Shown piece after piece: positions 1 to 11,020 of a stretch of DNA of 64,000 nucleotides. Positions within the stretch are counted from its first letter, which is position 1. Every line of letters begins with the position of its first letter. A program made the position numbers and the translations under genes. Source of the stretch: Ostrinia nubilalis (lineage: Eukaryota; Arthropoda; Insecta; Lepidoptera; Crambidae); the NCBI RefSeq assembly GCF_963855985.1, contig NC_087104.1, positions 6,138,001 to 6,202,000 of the forward strand, in the 5' to 3' direction. The notes under the pieces are model-generated. The model ran no database searches. It had not been told where the DNA came from and saw nothing but the letters and a program-made list of their open reading frames with translations.

Positions 1-637
1 GTGTTAACGGGAATATTAGTAATAGTCCACTACAAATTACTTAGATACACATTTTTTTATCAGTTTATTTTAAACACAATCAAAGTAAATTACCCAATCA
101 TTTATTTATTTTACCAAAAATTAGACGAGTACAAAGTAGATAACCCTAACAGAAAACTAAATTTTATGGGTTTTATTAAATAACTGAATAATTGATCCGC
201 TTTCCATAGTAATTATTTAGTTCATTTGTATTTGTACGAGCAACTGGAAAATAAGCAGTGGTTACAAAACTTGTCAACCTGAGGACAAAATGCATATTTA
301 TGAACATCAACATTCAACACAGATTGACTCTGAAACATGTCGAACGTTTAGCATAATTAATAATTTCTAACAATTATCAGATCACATTATGTGATAGTAC
401 GAGAGCACATCAAGCTTAACACTGGCTTCTTATGTAGAGGTAATCGGTGCATTTTGCAATAAAAAGCTAAGAATAATGTGCCAACATGCAAAACAAGGCT
501 AGCATGTGTGTGATAAAATCAATGATTTTAAAATTGTAATTTATAATGGCATTCATATTTTATGATCTACGCATCGTCATGAAAATAATTTGATAAACTG
601 AATAAAAATTGTAATAAACATTTTTTATATTATGTAG
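1..637. other. AT-rich stretch, no gene seen
   Basis: No exon-like stretch, RNA gene or internal repeat is visible. The 60-codon open frame at the left edge is low-complexity and AT-rich and has no recognisable domain. Confidence 0.6.
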
Positions 638-639
638 TA

Positions 640-2040
640 AGGTACTTGATACAAATAAGGCCTACCTAACTTTAAACGCGTATATTTCAATAAATATTAA
701 CGCCAGTCAACAAAAACAAGGTTAATTAACTTCTTCCATCCTTTAATTTTAGCAATATTACAAAAAATAACACAATGTTTAACTAAATCTATTCAAAATA
801 AGCAAATTACGAAACCACTGATTTTGGCTTTAATAAATCACCTACACGGAATAAGGCCTATATGATTCAAATGCCTGTAGACCTTAAAATTGAGGCTGTA
901 TTTAACAAAATGCGGTCTTATAACATTAAACACGTCGATTTGTTTGCGTTATCAAAATTTTACATACCAAGTAAACAGAAATATACTGTATATCTCTAGA
1001 TAAACTTAAATTCCACTTATTAAGAATAATACATAAATTATAGATAAAATTATATATTCCTAGTAACAAAGTAATGATTCTTTACTTAAATTATCAAAAA
1101 TAATATCAAAAACAAACAATACATTTTTTTTGTATAGGGCTTATTAAAACACCGTGTTCGAATAAGGCCTACACATAAAACCTTTTAAATAAATCAGTTT
1201 AGGAACATCATTTAGTCTTGAATTTTTGTAAACAAAATGAGATCTCAATTTTTGTTAGAACCAGGGCATAAAAAGGCTTCTGAATCATCTTTACGAACTC
1301 CTACACAATCTTTGTGATACCACCAAAAGCAGTCCTTTATGGTCGCATATCTGCTACATTGTCTTCGAGACAGGCATGATAATACCAGCTTTTATTCTCC
1401 TTTCCTTAAGAATTATACATACGGCTTCTTTTGTTCTTATTTTTTATTGGTTTTGTATTTTTTTTCTTTTTTTTACAGGTTTTGTAATTTTTTTCGACTC
1501 TGTTTTCTTTTTTTTTTTCTGTGCTGTTAGTAACATTCTTATTAAATAAATATTTAGTTACTCTTTGACTCATTTAGTTTAATGAATTTGTACCTAATCA
1601 GATGTTGACATAAGCATCTAATATGGCCTACCATGATGAAATAAGGCCTAGGCCTTATTAGATATTTCGCTCTTGTTGTCTTTAAAAATTTACAAATAAT
1701 GCATCTATAGCCAGTAGTACAAATTAAGGTAATTATTAGCGAGTAAGAAATATTTAGAAACGATTAGTAAGAAAAGCTTAATCTAAAACAGCGTCATTTT
1801 ACTGAAAATTTAAGATGAAATCGCCAGATTTTTATAACAGAGCACGAAATCATCCACCACCTTAGAAGAACGCGTGCCAATTGGTGCTGGGATCGTGGAT
1901 CGGGACGCTCTTACACTCTACCGGGTTTTAGGGCATATGAGTACGTGTCCTTGAAGTATTATCCCGGTTGGATTTATTTATCTGTGTTTTCTGATGTATA
2001 GGCCTTATTAGAACGTAGGCCTTATTTGTATCAAGTACCT
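640..2040 (-). mobile_element. TA-flanked inverted-repeat DNA transposon, non-autonomous, Tc1/mariner/pogo-like
   Basis: The ends are perfect 26-bp inverted repeats, 640-665 and 2015-2040, beginning AGGTACTTGATAC. They are flanked by TA at 638-639 and 2041-2042, the target-site signature of the Tc1/mariner/pogo superfamily. The motif AATAAGGCC, part of the terminal repeat, recurs inside in both orientations near 852, 1160, 1640, 1656 and 2000, as expected of repeated transposase-binding sites. Only a decayed finger-like fragment near 1250-1380 (minus strand) remains of any coding part, and the element is too short for a full transposase. The structure is seen directly; the superfamily is inferred from the TA and the finger remnant. 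Confidence 0.75.
1250..1380 (-). pseudogene. PHD-like zinc-finger remnant inside the TA element
   Basis: The minus strand reads KDCFWWYHKDCVGVRKDD and then EAFLCPG. This resembles the second half of a PHD finger: C, aromatic, Y-H-x-x-C-V-G, then acidic residues and C-P-x-C with the last cysteine lost. Further upstream on the same strand (plus positions about 1435-1520) the DNA is A-rich and would encode lysine-rich sequence. Several insect pogo-like transposases end in a basic stretch and such a finger, which fits the TA-flanked host element. There is a stop just after the motif, and missing cysteines show it is decayed. An unrelated PHD protein captured by the element is an alternative. Confidence 0.4.
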
Positions 2041-2042
2041 TA

Positions 2043-3850
2043 TTTATACAATAGACATGTATGTGCGTACAATCTGGAGGTGTCAATTTGTCACCAAAAT
2101 TAAAACATAAATATTATGCATTTATCATGTGACAAGCAAATAAATGTATAAACAAGAACCTTTGTTAGATTCTCAGAAATTAACAGTAAACCAAAAACAG
2201 ATAATAACGTACAAAGTTTAATTTCATATCCATTTTAGTAACAGCACGGCGCGTCACAGGCACGTTTTACATAAATTCGAATATCGTAACAATAAGTGTA
2301 AATTTAACTGACTAATAGTTTACAAAATACAAGGGCGTTATTTATTTGGACTAAGGCGCGGGTTCATAGGTGATAGTGGTATGGCACATAAGGTAAACAT
2401 GGTAGCACTTTGAGCTGTGGAAATAAGTTTGATTTTCCAACAATTTATGTTCAGTTTAATGTGTTGATTGTACCTATTTAAAGTTGCCGTAAGAGGTGCT
2501 AATTATACATACCAACGGATTATAATTTATAGTTATAGTGGCTGGGACATTTGGCGCCAATGTCTTGCACATTAGAATCATAAAATATCACATTCAATTA
2601 TCCTAGTCTATGGAAAATTTATTGCCTTTGCTTTATAATTTTGAATACTCATGGCAATATGTACCTATACATATTTACTTAAGTACATGACATACCTACT
2701 CGCAAATGTTAGTTGCAAAATTTCGCGTAGGTAATTAGGTACTTGATCAAGCAGTCCTTTGGCGCCACAAAATATAGCCTCAATCGCCCAAAGTCTACAG
2801 GATTATCGAGGCGCATCTACAACTCCATTTTAGGGTTAAAATTAAGTCAAAATTCTTGATCAATAATGGTAGCTTAAATAAAATGCATAATTGAATCTCT
2901 AAGATCACAATCGGTCAAACAACGAAAAGCATTTTAATTAAGTCAATCTAAAGATATAATTAAAACGTGAATATCTCTCAAATGTCCATAAAATGTGTTT
3001 AAAATCGCTTCATGTGATGAAGTATTTTAATAGATTTGCCTTAAAAGGATGGTCTTAATTTAGACAATGCCATAAAATCGAGTCTTTACATAGCTGCTTT
3101 TATGGCAAGATAACATTTAATGTGTTATCGTCCTTTGATCATTTATTGTATTTTAATTCTTGTCTCCAATCACCATCAGGTCAAATTTTTAAGGGTATTG
3201 TCTTCGTTGAAATTCCTTAATCCTATATCTCACACAGTTATCTGATAAAATGACTCTAAACACTAATGCACGCAAAAGTTTAAAAGCTTTCCAAGTCTTT
3301 CACATCACATCGAAGATTTTTTATGAATTTTTTTTTGTTAACTTACCACGTAAAATTATTTTACTTAAACACAAAACTGATAAGTGTAAAGAACAAAGTA
3401 ATTCTTCCATAATAATAACACGCAATCTGAAGAAAAGAACAGTGCAAAAAAACTGATGACAGCAAAAACCAATGATTTATTCTACCAAAGAAATTATCAA
3501 ATTCTCTAAAATACTAAATAACATAATAACCATAAACATCAAACATGAATTATCCTTCATATTCTACGATCAATCGATGAAATTCAATCGATAAGTTTAT
3601 CGATTACTTCTATTCAGTTTCAGCCTACATTAGCGATTGGCGATTTGCTTTGATGATTTTACGAGGCCCAGTTCCAGGCCAAAGTCAAAGCTGTAAAGAC
3701 AACGATAAGTAGGCCGACGGCAGACGAATCTTTATTATCATATAATCAGCAGCAATAACAATACCCTAATTTACGAGCTGAGTGTACCCGGCCTTGTTTT
3801 AGTGATGTGCCTTTCGAAAACAGGATTTAAAATATACTAAAATGTGGACT
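2043..3850. other. AT-rich stretch, no gene seen
   Basis: No exon, RNA gene or clear element. The 68-codon frame at 3250-3456 is lysine-rich, AT-driven and unlike any family I recognise. Confidence 0.5.
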
Positions 3851-3855
3851 ACACA

Positions 3856-3990
3856 AGGTGGACCGATGACATAATAAAGGTAGCGCTGCACGCTGGATGC
3901 AGGCCGCTACCTATCGATCAACATGGAAAGCATTGGGGAAGACCTATGTTCAGCAGTAGACGTCCTTGGCTGAAATGATGATGATTATAA
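3856..3990 (+). mobile_element. 5'-truncated RTE-like LINE, 3' end
   Basis: The segment matches the common 3' end seen at six other places in the window: GGTGGACCGA, then a GGATGCAGGCCGC-like part, then GGGGAAGACCTATGTTCAGC, ending in GATGATGAT. The complete versions code the C-terminus of a LINE endonuclease/reverse-transcriptase protein. A short tandem-repeat tail is typical of RTE-clade LINEs. This copy is diverged and non-coding. Confidence 0.65.
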
Positions 3991-4462
3991 AAGTCATTTA
4001 TTCAGACGTCTTCACGGTCTAGTCTAGTTAGGTAATTAGGAGTGAGGTTTTGTGGATCTATTTCCCCGAAAGGCAATTGAAAATCCAGTTTCTATATCTA
4101 TACAGTGACTGCCGGAGCCTCTTTAAAAAGTAGCAGACTTTCCCAAATGGAAAATTAAAAAAGCAGTTTCTCTATTTTCTAGATTTATTTACTCAGAGAA
4201 TGATTCGCAAAAACTCTTCAAAAAGTTGCAGGTACTTAAGGTAAAATAAAGAAGTCGTTATTGATTCTTCTTATCTTAGGGAAGTATTTTTTACAGCTTT
4301 ACCATGAAAGAGTTTGAAAAACACTGAACAAGAAAAGCTTTTCAGATAAAATTTGTCATTCATTTTTATAAGAGGTTATCAGAAAAGAAATGAGTTGTAG
4401 CTGAAGGTGCTATTGAGTAATTTCAGGCTCCTATAGTGACTATTTCTATAGCTCCTATAGTG

Positions 4463-4622
4463 AGGGCAGGCCTCCTACTAGGTGGACCGACGATCTGGTA
4501 AGGGTCGCGGGAAGAGCCTGGATGCGGGCAGCGCAGGACCGTTCATTGTGGAAAACCTTGGGGGAGGCCTTTGTCCAGCAGTGGACGTCATTTGGCTGAA
4601 ACGAACGAACGAACGAACGATA
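4463..4622 (+). mobile_element. 5'-truncated RTE-like LINE, 3' end with (GAAC)n tail
   Basis: This copy retains GGTGGACCGACGATCTGGT and GGGGGAGGCCTTTGTCCAGC and ends in a run of GAAC units. It is close in sequence to the copy at 15405-15578, which is still open in frame. Read in frame, the C-terminal peptide is recognisable but disrupted. Confidence 0.75.
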
Positions 4623-4821
4623 GTGACTATAAACCTTCAAATTAGCAATCCTATCCATTTAAACACCTAACATCACTACGCCAACATTGTTGCATCAATA
4701 CTTTATAGATCAGACGATTCGCATTCACTCAATAGACAATTCGTGTTTTATTACATGGCAATAGGTCGACTACTGTTGGAGTTGCCGTGTAGAAGGCAAA
4801 CGGCCGTTTTTGCTGGTTTTT

Positions 4822-5315
4822 AGGGTTGCGTACCCAAAGGGTAAAACCGGGACAGTGGAGTCCTAGGCCCGATTTCCAGGTAGCGGAGAAGTTAAGCGGA
4901 GAACCAATCAGTTTTCCTGGTTTCCTGAATAATACAATCTTATTGGTTATTCAAAACACTTCTCCGCTCCGCTCCACCTTGGTGGAAGCCGGGCCTTACT
5001 TAGTAATAAGGATTCCTAAGACTCCACTGTCCATCCGTCTTTCACTAGACTAATTTCATGAACCGTGATAAGTAGCTAGACAGTTGAAATTTTCACAGAC
5101 GAGTATTTTATAACAATAAATGCGAGAACATAGTACTTACTTAAAACAGAATAAAATAAATATTTAAGTGGGGATCCTATACTACGAAACTGGTTTGTAT
5201 TTTGGGACAGTATTTTGCTCGAGAACCTTAATTTCAGGAACAAACACTTTACACATCTACAAGTTTGTACGGAACCCTCGGTGCGCGGGTCCGTCTCGCA
5301 CTTAGCCGGTTTTTT
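4822..5315 (+). repeat. Common lepidopteran interspersed repeat, interrupted by a small hairpin element
   Basis: The segment starts at GGGTTGCGTACCCAAAGGG and ends with GGAACCCTCGGTGCGCGG and a T-run after CACTTAGCCGG. I recognise this head and tail as a very frequent repeat in moth and butterfly genomes, but its class is not clear from the sequence. The left part is separated from the rest by the hairpin element at 4864-4998. A 106-codon minus-strand frame across its right end is a shadow of the repeat. Confidence 0.6.
4864..4998. mobile_element. MITE nested in the 4822-5315 repeat
   Basis: Imperfect inverted ends read TAGGCCCGATTTCCAGGT on the left and, reversed, TAAGGCCCGGCTTCCACC on the right. 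Both continue with a GCGGAG-rich part. It sits inside a larger repeat, so it inserted later. There is no coding capacity. Confidence 0.6.
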
Positions 5316-5570
5316 GTCTATTTTGCATTCAGCTGCGGTTTTCTTGCTGGTGTTAAAATAACAGTTTGTAGCTACTGTTGGTTTTTCAAGAAGCATTGTT
5401 TGTGTCCTTCCGTGCTGAAAACGGTGTCATGCAACTATGTTCACAATACTGTTTTTAATGTAAAATCATCCAAAAAAGGACTGGCAACAAGACAAGTGCT
5501 GAAGGATTTAAGTTTGTTTTCCCAACTTATAATTTTTAAAAAGTATCTGATTATGTATGTTTGTTTTTAA

Positions 5571-5643
5571 CCTTGTCCTAGCTTTGCTTAGTTTGGGACT
5601 AAACTGCGCCAGTTTTAAAAGTCCAAGTCCATTATTTATTTGT
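5571..5643 (+). mobile_element. Fragment of the tRNA-headed SINE body
   Basis: CCTAGCTTTGCTTAGTTTGG followed by GACTA matches the body of the more complete SINE at 62371-62665, here in the opposite orientation. The tRNA-like head is absent. Confidence 0.5.
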
Positions 5644-6132
5644 CTAATGCAAAGACATAGGTACGGGCGAAAGGTGGTCTTTAAAAGAAACATTGAATAT
5701 GAACATAGCTTTTTAGACACACCTGGCTAAAACAGTAGTGCAACTATAGAATTTCATTTTAATTATAATTAAAACTTGTTTTGCGAGGTAATGTCCTGCT
5801 GGTGACCGTACAACGCTAAATAAAGTGATTCCTAGTAAAATCACAATGATCCAGCCATAAAGATTTAAATGTCGTTATTGACTACCGTTTTCGTCGAGAA
5901 ACATTAACACCTTCCAGTAAGTTGTATTGCGGTAGGCATGCTAAGTGCCTACCTAATTTCAAAACATAGTAATCAACAATACAGTAACTTAACATGAAAT
6001 TTAAATTTTCTGTACGCAATTCAGAGATACACTAAAAACTATGAATAAGTTACTGACTATGGTTGGTACTTAGATGTCCTCTAAAAATATCAAAAAAGTT
6101 GAGGCCTCAACATACAATCAAACTCCTTTTTC

Positions 6133-6318
6133 GCGACACTGGCCAATAAGTAATTGACATTTTTTTTCTTAAACCGATTTAAAATCTCGATTTATTGTTT
6201 TTCTCTCCAACACTTCAATCGCGGTCAACCTTTTTGCGCATCTGGCCACTAAGAAACTTATTTTTCTTAAACCAGTTGCGATCTTCAATTGTCTTTTCTT
6301 TCAGCAATTTTAATCGCG
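6133..6318. repeat. Decayed two-copy tandem duplication
   Basis: About 6133-6225 and 6235-6318 share the same order of words: C-x-CTGGCCA-x-TAAG, a TTTTTCTTAAACC block, an ATTG-TTTTC block and AATCGCGG at the end. The copies differ by many substitutions and small gaps. It lies in the presumed 3' intron of the ADAMTS-like gene. No function is evident. Confidence 0.5.
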
Positions 6319-6472
6319 GAATTTTAATTTTCGTAACTTAATTGAAGCAATACGTTTATCAAATCAATGTGACGAATAATGAAAAATGGTGCCATTCACA
6401 CGAAATAATATTAGGTTTCCATTTGTGAGTATTTAGATACCTATTATTTTAATTGTTTTATGACTATCTTAC

Positions 6473-6603
6473 CTTACAGGTCCCCTGCACGCAAATAGCC
6501 CGGTACCCTGGCTTCGTGCAAGGCGTTCCATCGGCCACCAGAGCCAACGACGCGTAGAACTGCTGCCCCAGAGGCCGACAGTTCAAGGTGCAAGGAGAAT
6601 CAC
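6473..6603 (-). CDS. ADAMTS-like matrix protein, exon D (cysteine-rich module)
   Basis: This is the last visible exon of the minus-strand gene. The acceptor reads TTTTACCCAG. The donor is GTAAGATAG; an alternative GTAAGG donor lies 5 bases earlier, at 6477, but ends in another phase. The exon completes a glycine codon begun in exon C and then codes 43 residues. These include CTLNCRPLGQQFY, VADGTPC and ICVQGTCK, matching the C-x-L-x-C...FY...V-x-DGT-x-C...CV-x-G-x-C signature of the cysteine-rich region of ADAMTS, ADAMTSL and papilin proteins. These are secreted extracellular-matrix proteins. The following spacer and later repeats were not found to the left and should lie outside the window. 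The family is confident; the exact member is not known. Confidence 0.88.
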
Positions 6604-6683
6604 CTGGGTAAAAGAACTTTACATTAATTTCCAACCAGGTACGTGTATCTTACTTGTTTTAAAAAAACATAGCTTTAGTGATA

Positions 6684-6853
6684 TTTAGGCCTGGTTCAGA
6701 CATTAGCGATAACCGCGCGGTTTTTAGGAGGTTCTAATAAATTCTTACATCAAACTGTACCGCACGGTTACAGCTTCAATGCATAATGAGAAAGAACTAT
6801 CAATGAAAACCAGAAACCACGTGGATATCGCGCGTGTCTGAACTAGGCTTAAA
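6684..6853. mobile_element. MITE with imperfect inverted ends
   Basis: Left TTTAGGCCTGGTTCAGACA mirrors right GTGTCTGAACTAGGCTTAAA. About 170 bp, non-coding, in the intron between exons C and D of the ADAMTS-like gene. Confidence 0.6.
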
Positions 6854-6919
6854 AGGCACTTTACAAATACATACTAGTGCGATTGATATAGGACATTTAA
6901 TTAGGTTCTATCAAAAGGT

Positions 6920-6984
6920 ATGAAACTGGGGGTAAGGACACTAAGGACGTGCGCGCTCCTTAGTGTCCTTACCCCCAGTTTCAT
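6920..6984. repeat. Perfect 28-bp hairpin
   Basis: Arms 6920-6947 and 6957-6984 are perfect reverse complements around the 9-base loop CGTGCGCGC. The arm contains ACTGGGGGTAAGGACAC. It may be a very small palindromic element or a recent inverted duplication. It is transcribed only if the host gene's intron spans it, which is inferred. Confidence 0.85.
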
Positions 6985-7899
6985 GATAATGTAATTACTA
7001 TTTATCATTAAAATATTCATTAATCAATGAAAAATTGTTTCATAACTTGATAAGTAGATAAAAGTGATCAAGGGTCATAATAATATGAGTCACAATAATT
7101 ATGAGTAATAATACGATTTGTGAATTCCTACTTAACTTTATTTTGTATAACTGTTGCTAACTAGATTAGACTATCTAATTACTTAGAAAAATGATTCAAT
7201 ATTATCATGAATAAAATGTAGAGGATTTTATCTTTATAATATCAGAACATAATCTTCAATGAATTAACAAAGTATGTATTACTTAAGTGTTGAATGTATG
7301 GTAAATAAGTAATCAAAACCGAATTAATTCTCATATTAATTACATAGTTATTCAGTGTCCATTAGCTGTGATTAATTTACAACATTATTTATGTAATGCA
7401 AGCCTTTAATGGTGTACGAGTCACGTAGAACATATTTATCATATTTAACATTATAATAAGTAAGACTTAACTTAGAGTTAGTTTACATAACATTGGGTAC
7501 GTTGTGTTTTGACAATAGGTGGGACCCTGTGGGACCGCACCCAAGACAGTAAATTGATTTTAATCCTTATCTGTTGCGATAATAAACAACGGATTACATA
7601 GTGTATGTACACTGTAGGTACATTAATGTTTGACAATTACCCAAGTATGATAGGTAGGTATACTACTTAGCTGGCTTTTGCCTGCGGCTTCGCCCACTTG
7701 CGTTTTAGTAGGTATATCACCAAGAACTACTTCTAAAAATGTGTGATTGATTATTTAATTTACCTCTTAAAAATAAGAAAGCATCTAGCAAAATTTAGTA
7801 AGCTGTATTATGTAAGAGATGATTTTACAAAAATCGCTTCAAGTTTGCGGGAGTAAGAGCTAATTTACCAGTTGCGTCTGAGGCACTGCTGTTATGCTA

Positions 7900-7999
7900 C
7901 GACCACGGTGAGTGCCGACGATCCGGTCTTGCACAGGTCCCGTCGTTGTGGAAATTCATGGGGAAGGCCTCAGTCTAGCAGTGGACAAAGGCCTCTCCT
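7900..7999 (+). mobile_element. Degenerate RTE-like LINE 3' end
   Basis: Contains CGACGATCCGGTCTTGCACA, then TGGGGAAGGCCTCAGTCTAG and CAGTGGAC, the same order of words as the other LINE tails here. It lies 28 bp beyond the donor of exon C, in the intron. Confidence 0.5.
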
Positions 8000-8027
8000 A
8001 AGAGTATTTTGATTGAATCAAACTCAC

Positions 8028-8130
8028 CGTCTATGTAAGGAACCCAGGTGTAGAATCGTCCTCGAAACGGGCGCCTGTCGTATACCGCGCACTGCTCGGC
8101 CCGCAAGTCCGTCTCGCCTTTGGGACATGG
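8028..8130 (-). CDS. ADAMTS-like matrix protein, exon C (start of cysteine-rich module)
   Basis: The acceptor TTTAATTTTAG at 8131 and the donor GTGAGTTTG at 8027-8019 frame 103 bp coding 34 residues plus one base. The residues run PCPKGETDLRAEQCAVYD, then RGRFYTWVPYID. This is the hallmark P-C-P...(F/L)R-x-x-QC-x-x-(Y/F)...Y-x-W-(V/E)-P-(Y/F) segment joining the first thrombospondin repeat to the cysteine-rich region in ADAMTS, ADAMTSL and papilin. Exon B ends in phase 0 and exon D starts in the phase left here. An internal ATG in another frame of this segment is irrelevant. Confidence 0.92.
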
Positions 8131-8580
8131 CTAAAATTAAACGAAAGACATTATCTTCATTGAAAAACTTGAAATAAGTAAATATTAACTTTCTTTTGAT
8201 ATGCTGATTTAATATTGTTCCAGGACTGAACTCGAATTCGATATCGTTTTTCTTTTTCTGGGAAAAGAAAGATGAACAAACGTGGAAAAGGTGAAACGTA
8301 CACAAACGAATTGTACAGTTTGAAAATTTCCAACCTAAACAAGTTATAATTTCTGTTATAATTTCAGTTTCAGTCATGTTCATTTAGGTAAGTATATTTC
8401 AGAACTAAACCATAACGCAAATGTTACCTAAATAACTCATGCATTTACTAAACTATTCAAACAAATCCATATGAATTGAACAATACTAATCAAGGAAACA
8501 TTTATGGTCCATTCTCATAAATCTTTACATTTTATGCGCAGGATTGCTTCAGCCAGATCGATGTGAATCGCAAATCAATG

Positions 8581-8718
8581 TACAGTCAGCGTCAAATATT
8601 TCGCGACACCCAAAGTGGCCAAAAAGTTGACAACACAACCTTATTCCAATTGTAACAAAGACGTGTTGCGAACTTTTTGGCTACTTTGGGTGTCACGAAA
8701 TATATGATGCTCACTGTA
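8581..8718. mobile_element. MITE, imperfect palindrome
   Basis: Starts TACAGTCAGCGTCAAATATT and ends with its diverged complement TGATGCTCACTGTA. Internal arms CACCCAAAGTGGCCAAAAAG and its mirror are also visible. It is 138 bp and non-coding, in the intron between exons B and C. Confidence 0.7.
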
Positions 8719-8973
8719 CAAACCATTGAAGCCATCATTTTAAGGTACATTAGGTATGTCGTGAGAAATAAATGACTCAGGAATTCAGGATTTACATTGC
8801 AGTTGTTTTGCTAGTAAATTCTGGTTCTAGATTCGCTCACGACTATGTGCGTGCGCATAGGAGAGTTAGCGCAAATAACTGTACCTAATAAGTACTTTGT
8901 TGTTATTATCTAGGTACACTAATTTTACAGATAGCTAGAGGAAATTTGTATACTTGCAATAGTAAACTGTTGG

Positions 8974-9196
8974 TAGGGGAGACCGAGGAGAGTTGTAACA
9001 GAGGATAGTTGAGACATTGACGATTTTTTGGAACTTATTAACTACTAGCGAGCTCGTAACAGTGCGCCATTTTTAGTTTAAGTAAGTCTCGAGCTAACAA
9101 ATACGTGCTGTTGCGAGCTCGCTGATAGTTAATAAGTTCCAAAAAATCGTCAATGTCTCAACTCTCCTCTGTTACAACTCTCCTCGGTCTCTCCTA
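8974..9196. mobile_element. MITE with about 90-bp inverted arms
   Basis: The left arm begins TAGGGGAGACCGAGGAGAGT and continues to about 9062. The right arm, from about 9109, is nearly its full reverse complement, with a 45-bp centre. The arms differ at only a few positions. It lies in the intron between exons B and C. Confidence 0.8.
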
Positions 9197-9931
9197 ATCT
9201 AAGCCAGATATTCTTGACGGATCTTATTCCGATAAAAGTCCAGTTTCTAATCGATGGACGTTATCGATTGTCCTTATAATAATCTACAAGTATTTTTTGT
9301 TTACAGATAGACTGCTTTGGTCATTGGCATTATAATTACACTTTTGATTAAAATCAATGTTCAATTGACATTGGCATGATATAATAATACTGATAATTTG
9401 TAGGTAAATACTGATTATCGTTGTGTTAGATAGTTTTAATTGCATATTTGTTCCCTGAGTCACTGAACAAGTAGAAAAAAATATCTTCAAATGATTTTTC
9501 AGAAACTAAGTGTCATTTTCAAGCGGAATAACGCGTCCAAAATGGGTCTGATTTTGGATACATTGAAGGATAATGTAATTATATATGTTAGTGAGGACTT
9601 CTTCTGGAACCATTTTTGTTAAATTTGTGTATCTTCCTTGAAGATATTTTTTTCTAGTAAGTCCTTATTCTCTTTTTAATTTGCCTTACAGACATCTAAG
9701 CCAGGATTCATCATTCAAATTTAATGTACTTATTTGTCATCATGCATCTAAGAAAAAAAGTAGAATTATTTTTTGCGTTACTGTAGCGCGACTTACTGGT
9801 TGAGTCTACACCAGTCTAGCCAAATGGCCCAAATTATGCCGTTCTGGTCCTCATGGCGTCACATCAGAAGATACTTTTTGTCTTATCCTGTGATTCAAGG
9901 AACAAACTACATTAATAATATTAGTTCTCAC

Positions 9932-10085
9932 AGCAGTATTACACTCGTGATATCGGCGCGCTACGCCGAGGCAGTCGCGCGTCTGTCGCGTCACTCGCAC
10001 GGTGATCACCGGCGGTGGCAGGGGAGGCGGCAGGGGTGATGACAGGGGAGGTGGTATCGTTGTGTTGACAGCTGTACTTCTGGAT
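9932..10085 (-). CDS. ADAMTS-like matrix protein, exon B (proline-rich insert and end of TSP1 repeat)
   Basis: The acceptor CTTTGTTACAG at 10086 and the donor GTGAGAAC at 9931 frame 154 bp. The first base completes an arginine codon begun in exon A, followed by 51 residues in phase. The N-terminal half is low-complexity and proline-rich (PPPLSSPLPPPLPPP). The C-terminal half, VTRQTRDCLGVARRYHECN, supplies the second half of the thrombospondin type-1 repeat: C-x-G-x-x-(R/K)-x-Y-x-x-C-N, before PCP in exon C. The proline stretch is therefore an insertion in the middle of the TSP1 repeat. GC content is high against flanks rich in A and T, as expected of a real exon. Confidence 0.88.
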
Positions 10086-10133
10086 CTGTAACAAAGGTAA
10101 CTGGAAGTTAAAAACAAATTACCAATAGACCCA

Positions 10134-10232
10134 TTAGCTCCTCGTACTAAGCTAAATATGCTTGTGTCACGAGTGAGCTCACCATAATAGTCGAGCGGCG
10201 GGATTCGAACCCGTGTTCCTCGGATCGGCCAG
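10134..10232 (-). mobile_element. tRNA-headed SINE fragment
   Basis: On the minus strand the promoter box-B-like GGGTTCGAATCCC is followed by GCCGCTCGACTATTATGGTG and CTCACTCGTGACACAAGCAT. The same body occurs at 33279-33413. The 5' end of the tRNA-like head is missing. Confidence 0.6.
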
Positions 10233-10269
10233 TTGTCAACTTTATCAACTTTACGTTGACATTCTACAA

Positions 10270-10435
10270 ATTAAAGCCTATTTTTGCCAGCAGCTTCGTC
10301 CGCGTGAATTGTGGGTCTATTACAAAAATACTAATACGCTTGCGAGTCTAAAAAAAATCCCTGGGTGTCAAACTACCTCTGCACTAAGTTTCATTAAAAT
10401 CTTTTCGGTAGTTTAGCGTAAAAAGCTCTTATACC
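10270..10435 (+). repeat. Remnant of a LINE/SINE 3' region
   Basis: AGCAGCTTCGTCCGCGTGAA and TAAGTTTCATTAAAATCTTT followed by CGGTAGTTTAGCGT resemble the 3' parts of common lepidopteran LINE-derived repeats. A 67-codon frame over it has no recognisable domain. Confidence 0.35.
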
Positions 10436-10949
10436 CGAAATTACTTGCCTCACGGTTGCCTTGTCTTCAAATCATTACTTAATTTTAATTAAATACCATC
10501 AATCTGATCGTTTACCCCTAATTACTTTTAAAAAACAACCAGGCGGCCTCACAAAAGAAGCTAATGAAATCATGTCAGTAACAAATAACTTGAAACGCGT
10601 AATCTAATTTGAGGCAAAATAAAAGAAACTATCTGGAATATTAGTCGAAGCCTCGTTTACAAATGTAACCTCCTCGGAACAGGACTTAGACGTTAAATTA
10701 AAGCTGCCTTGGACGTAGCTAAATGTGAACAGCTATCTTACTTGTGATTGTTAAGTAAAATGTTATTACTACTGAAATCTTGAATAAAAATGAATTTGAA
10801 ACTGAGTGAATCTGAAAGCACATTTTGATAAAGTTCGGATTTTTTAAGAAATCATAAACTTGCAGCAAAATGTTTCAAATAGCATAAATTGTAGTACTTA
10901 AACAGAAGCCATTGCTTCAAATACCATTTTGATACCCTTGAGTGCAAAA

Positions 10950-11020
10950 CCGATCGTTGTGTAACCTTTGGGGGAGGCCTTTGTCCAGCAGTGAACGTCA
11001 TTTGGCTGAAACAAACGAAC
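10950..11020 (+). mobile_element. RTE-like LINE 3' end, short
   Basis: GATCGTTGTGTAACCTTTGG, GGGAGGCCTTTGTCCAGCAG and CTGAAACAAACGAAC match the last 70 bp of the 4463-4622 copy. It is strongly 5'-truncated. Confidence 0.65.

Noticed and set aside
5076..5396. 106-codon minus-strand frame with several cysteines
   Set aside because: It covers the right end of a common interspersed repeat; the cysteines come from repeat words.
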